A stretch of 12,567 nucleotides of DNA from Nocardioidaceae bacterium (GTDB lineage: Bacteria > Actinomycetota > Actinomycetes > Propionibacteriales > Nocardioidaceae), in NCBI GenBank assembly GCA_013696365.1, contig JACCYS010000255.1, positions 1 to 12,567 on the forward strand, in the 5' to 3' direction. The notes beneath the pieces were generated by a model that was given only the letters and a program-made list of their open reading frames with translations, had not been told where the DNA came from and searched no databases. Both the position numbers and the translations under genes were made by a program. Within the stretch, counting starts at the first letter, position 1. Each line of letters starts with the position of its first letter. Shown in pieces: positions 12,257 to 12,567 of this stretch.

Positions 12257-12567
12257 TCACCACTCGCCGGCGAGTGATCCGCCGTGCCTCCACCGATCGA
12301 TCAGCCAGCGTGAGATCGAGAACCGTCCAGGCAGTCGGACGCTGTCGCCGGCGGTCGCCTCGCTGAGCGACTCGCGGGTAAACCAGCGGGCCTCGCTCAC
12401 CTCGTCCCCATCCACGTGGATCGCGGTGGTTTCCGCCACACCAGAGAATCCGAGCATCAGGCTGGACGGGAACGGCCAGGGTTGGCTTCCTGCATAGGTG
12501 GTGGGGCCGACGCGCACGCCGGTCTCCTCAGCGACCTCGCGGCGCACGGCGTCCTCCAACGACTCAC
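12257..12567 (-). CDS. nudC: NudC NAD(+) diphosphatase / NAD-cap decapping Nudix hydrolase, 5' end cut by window edge
   Basis: About 103 C-terminal codons are present; the N-terminus lies beyond the right edge. The visible part begins within the Nudix box (GES-LEDAVRREVAEETGV, with REVAEE supplying metal-binding glutamates) and then has SQPWPFPSSLM, the signature that marks NADH pyrophosphatase/NudC among Nudix enzymes. NudC hydrolyses NAD(H) to NMN(H) and AMP and removes NAD caps from RNA in vitro. The C-terminal end is helical and ends SRWLIDRWRHGGSLAGEW. The TTG at 12559 is internal, not a start. The position next to mrx1 and uvrD2 is the same as in mycobacteria (Rv3199c). Confidence 0.94.
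   Translation of the reverse strand, partial: ESLEDAVRREVAEETGVRVGPTTYAGSQPWPFPSSLMLGFSGVAETTAIHVDGDEVSEARWFTRESLSEATAGDSVRLPGRFSISRWLIDRWRHGGSLAGEW

Noticed and set aside
11859..12293. N-terminal extension of uvrD2 up to 12293
   Set aside because: It would cross the divergent promoter region and the whole of mrx1 on the other strand, adds sequence unlike helicases, and the GTG at 11858 has GGAGG and gives the family length.
1..12567. Mobile element, prophage, CRISPR, toxin-antitoxin or other defence system
   Set aside because: No transposase, integrase, repeat-spacer array, tRNA or attachment repeat was found; gene order is that of a conserved actinobacterial chromosome region.

Overview
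This window is chromosomal DNA from a high-GC actinomycete (Actinomycetota, class Actinomycetia). The gene set and order point there: a UPF0182 membrane protein, a Lon-like PDZ protease, a PPA1309-family protein, a DUF2342 zincin, an ABC1/AarF kinase, whiB7, uvrD2, mrx1 and nudC. The aarF-whiB7-uvrD2-mrx1-nudC order matches the Mycobacterium tuberculosis Rv3193c-Rv3199c neighbourhood as I remember it. The PPA1309-family gene and a moaE at this place suggest a Propionibacteriales-like relative (for example Nocardioidaceae), but that is only an inference. No rRNA, tRNA, CRISPR, insertion sequence or phage gene was seen. This is core chromosome, not a mobile island.

Region 1 (1-3854, minus strand) is a tightly packed operon: moaE, a 92-residue one-helix membrane protein, a membrane-anchored Lon-like PDZ protease, a PPA1309-family protein and a UPF0182 membrane protein cut by the left edge. 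Adjacent ends in the last four genes overlap (4 and 10 nt) or lie 22 nt apart. Region 2 (3862-7227) has a DUF2342 zincin (+), a YgjP/SprT-like metallopeptidase (-), a 52-residue zinc-ribbon protein (+) and an orphan ThiF/cyclodehydratase-like protein (+). Several of these genes show a TAnnnT -10 element 6-7 nt before the start codon, the arrangement of leaderless actinobacterial mRNAs. Region 3 (7251-8654) is an ABC1-family kinase-like gene, ended by a strong hairpin shared with the convergent whiB7 unit.

Region 4 (8740-9741, minus) is the regulatory highlight. It is an antibiotic-inducible whiB7 unit with every expected part readable: an AT-rich WhiB7 site next to the -35, a -35/-10 pair, an upstream ORF with a strong ribosome binding site, a perfect 16-bp stem followed by a U-tract (attenuator), and an 8-nt sequence in the end of the uORF that can pair with the 5' arm of the terminator (candidate antiterminator). 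whiB7 follows, then a 54-residue basic helical protein, 29 nt downstream, that I do not recognise.

Region 5 (9762-12567) contains uvrD2 (-), divergent from the mycoredoxin mrx1 (+), and the 3' part of nudC (-). Upstream of mrx1 is an exact GGAAT-N18-GTT match, the SigR/SigH thiol-stress promoter. The right half therefore reads as stress physiology: ribosome-antibiotic response (whiB7), DNA repair (uvrD2), mycothiol redox repair (mrx1) and NAD/NADH or NAD-capped RNA hydrolysis (nudC).
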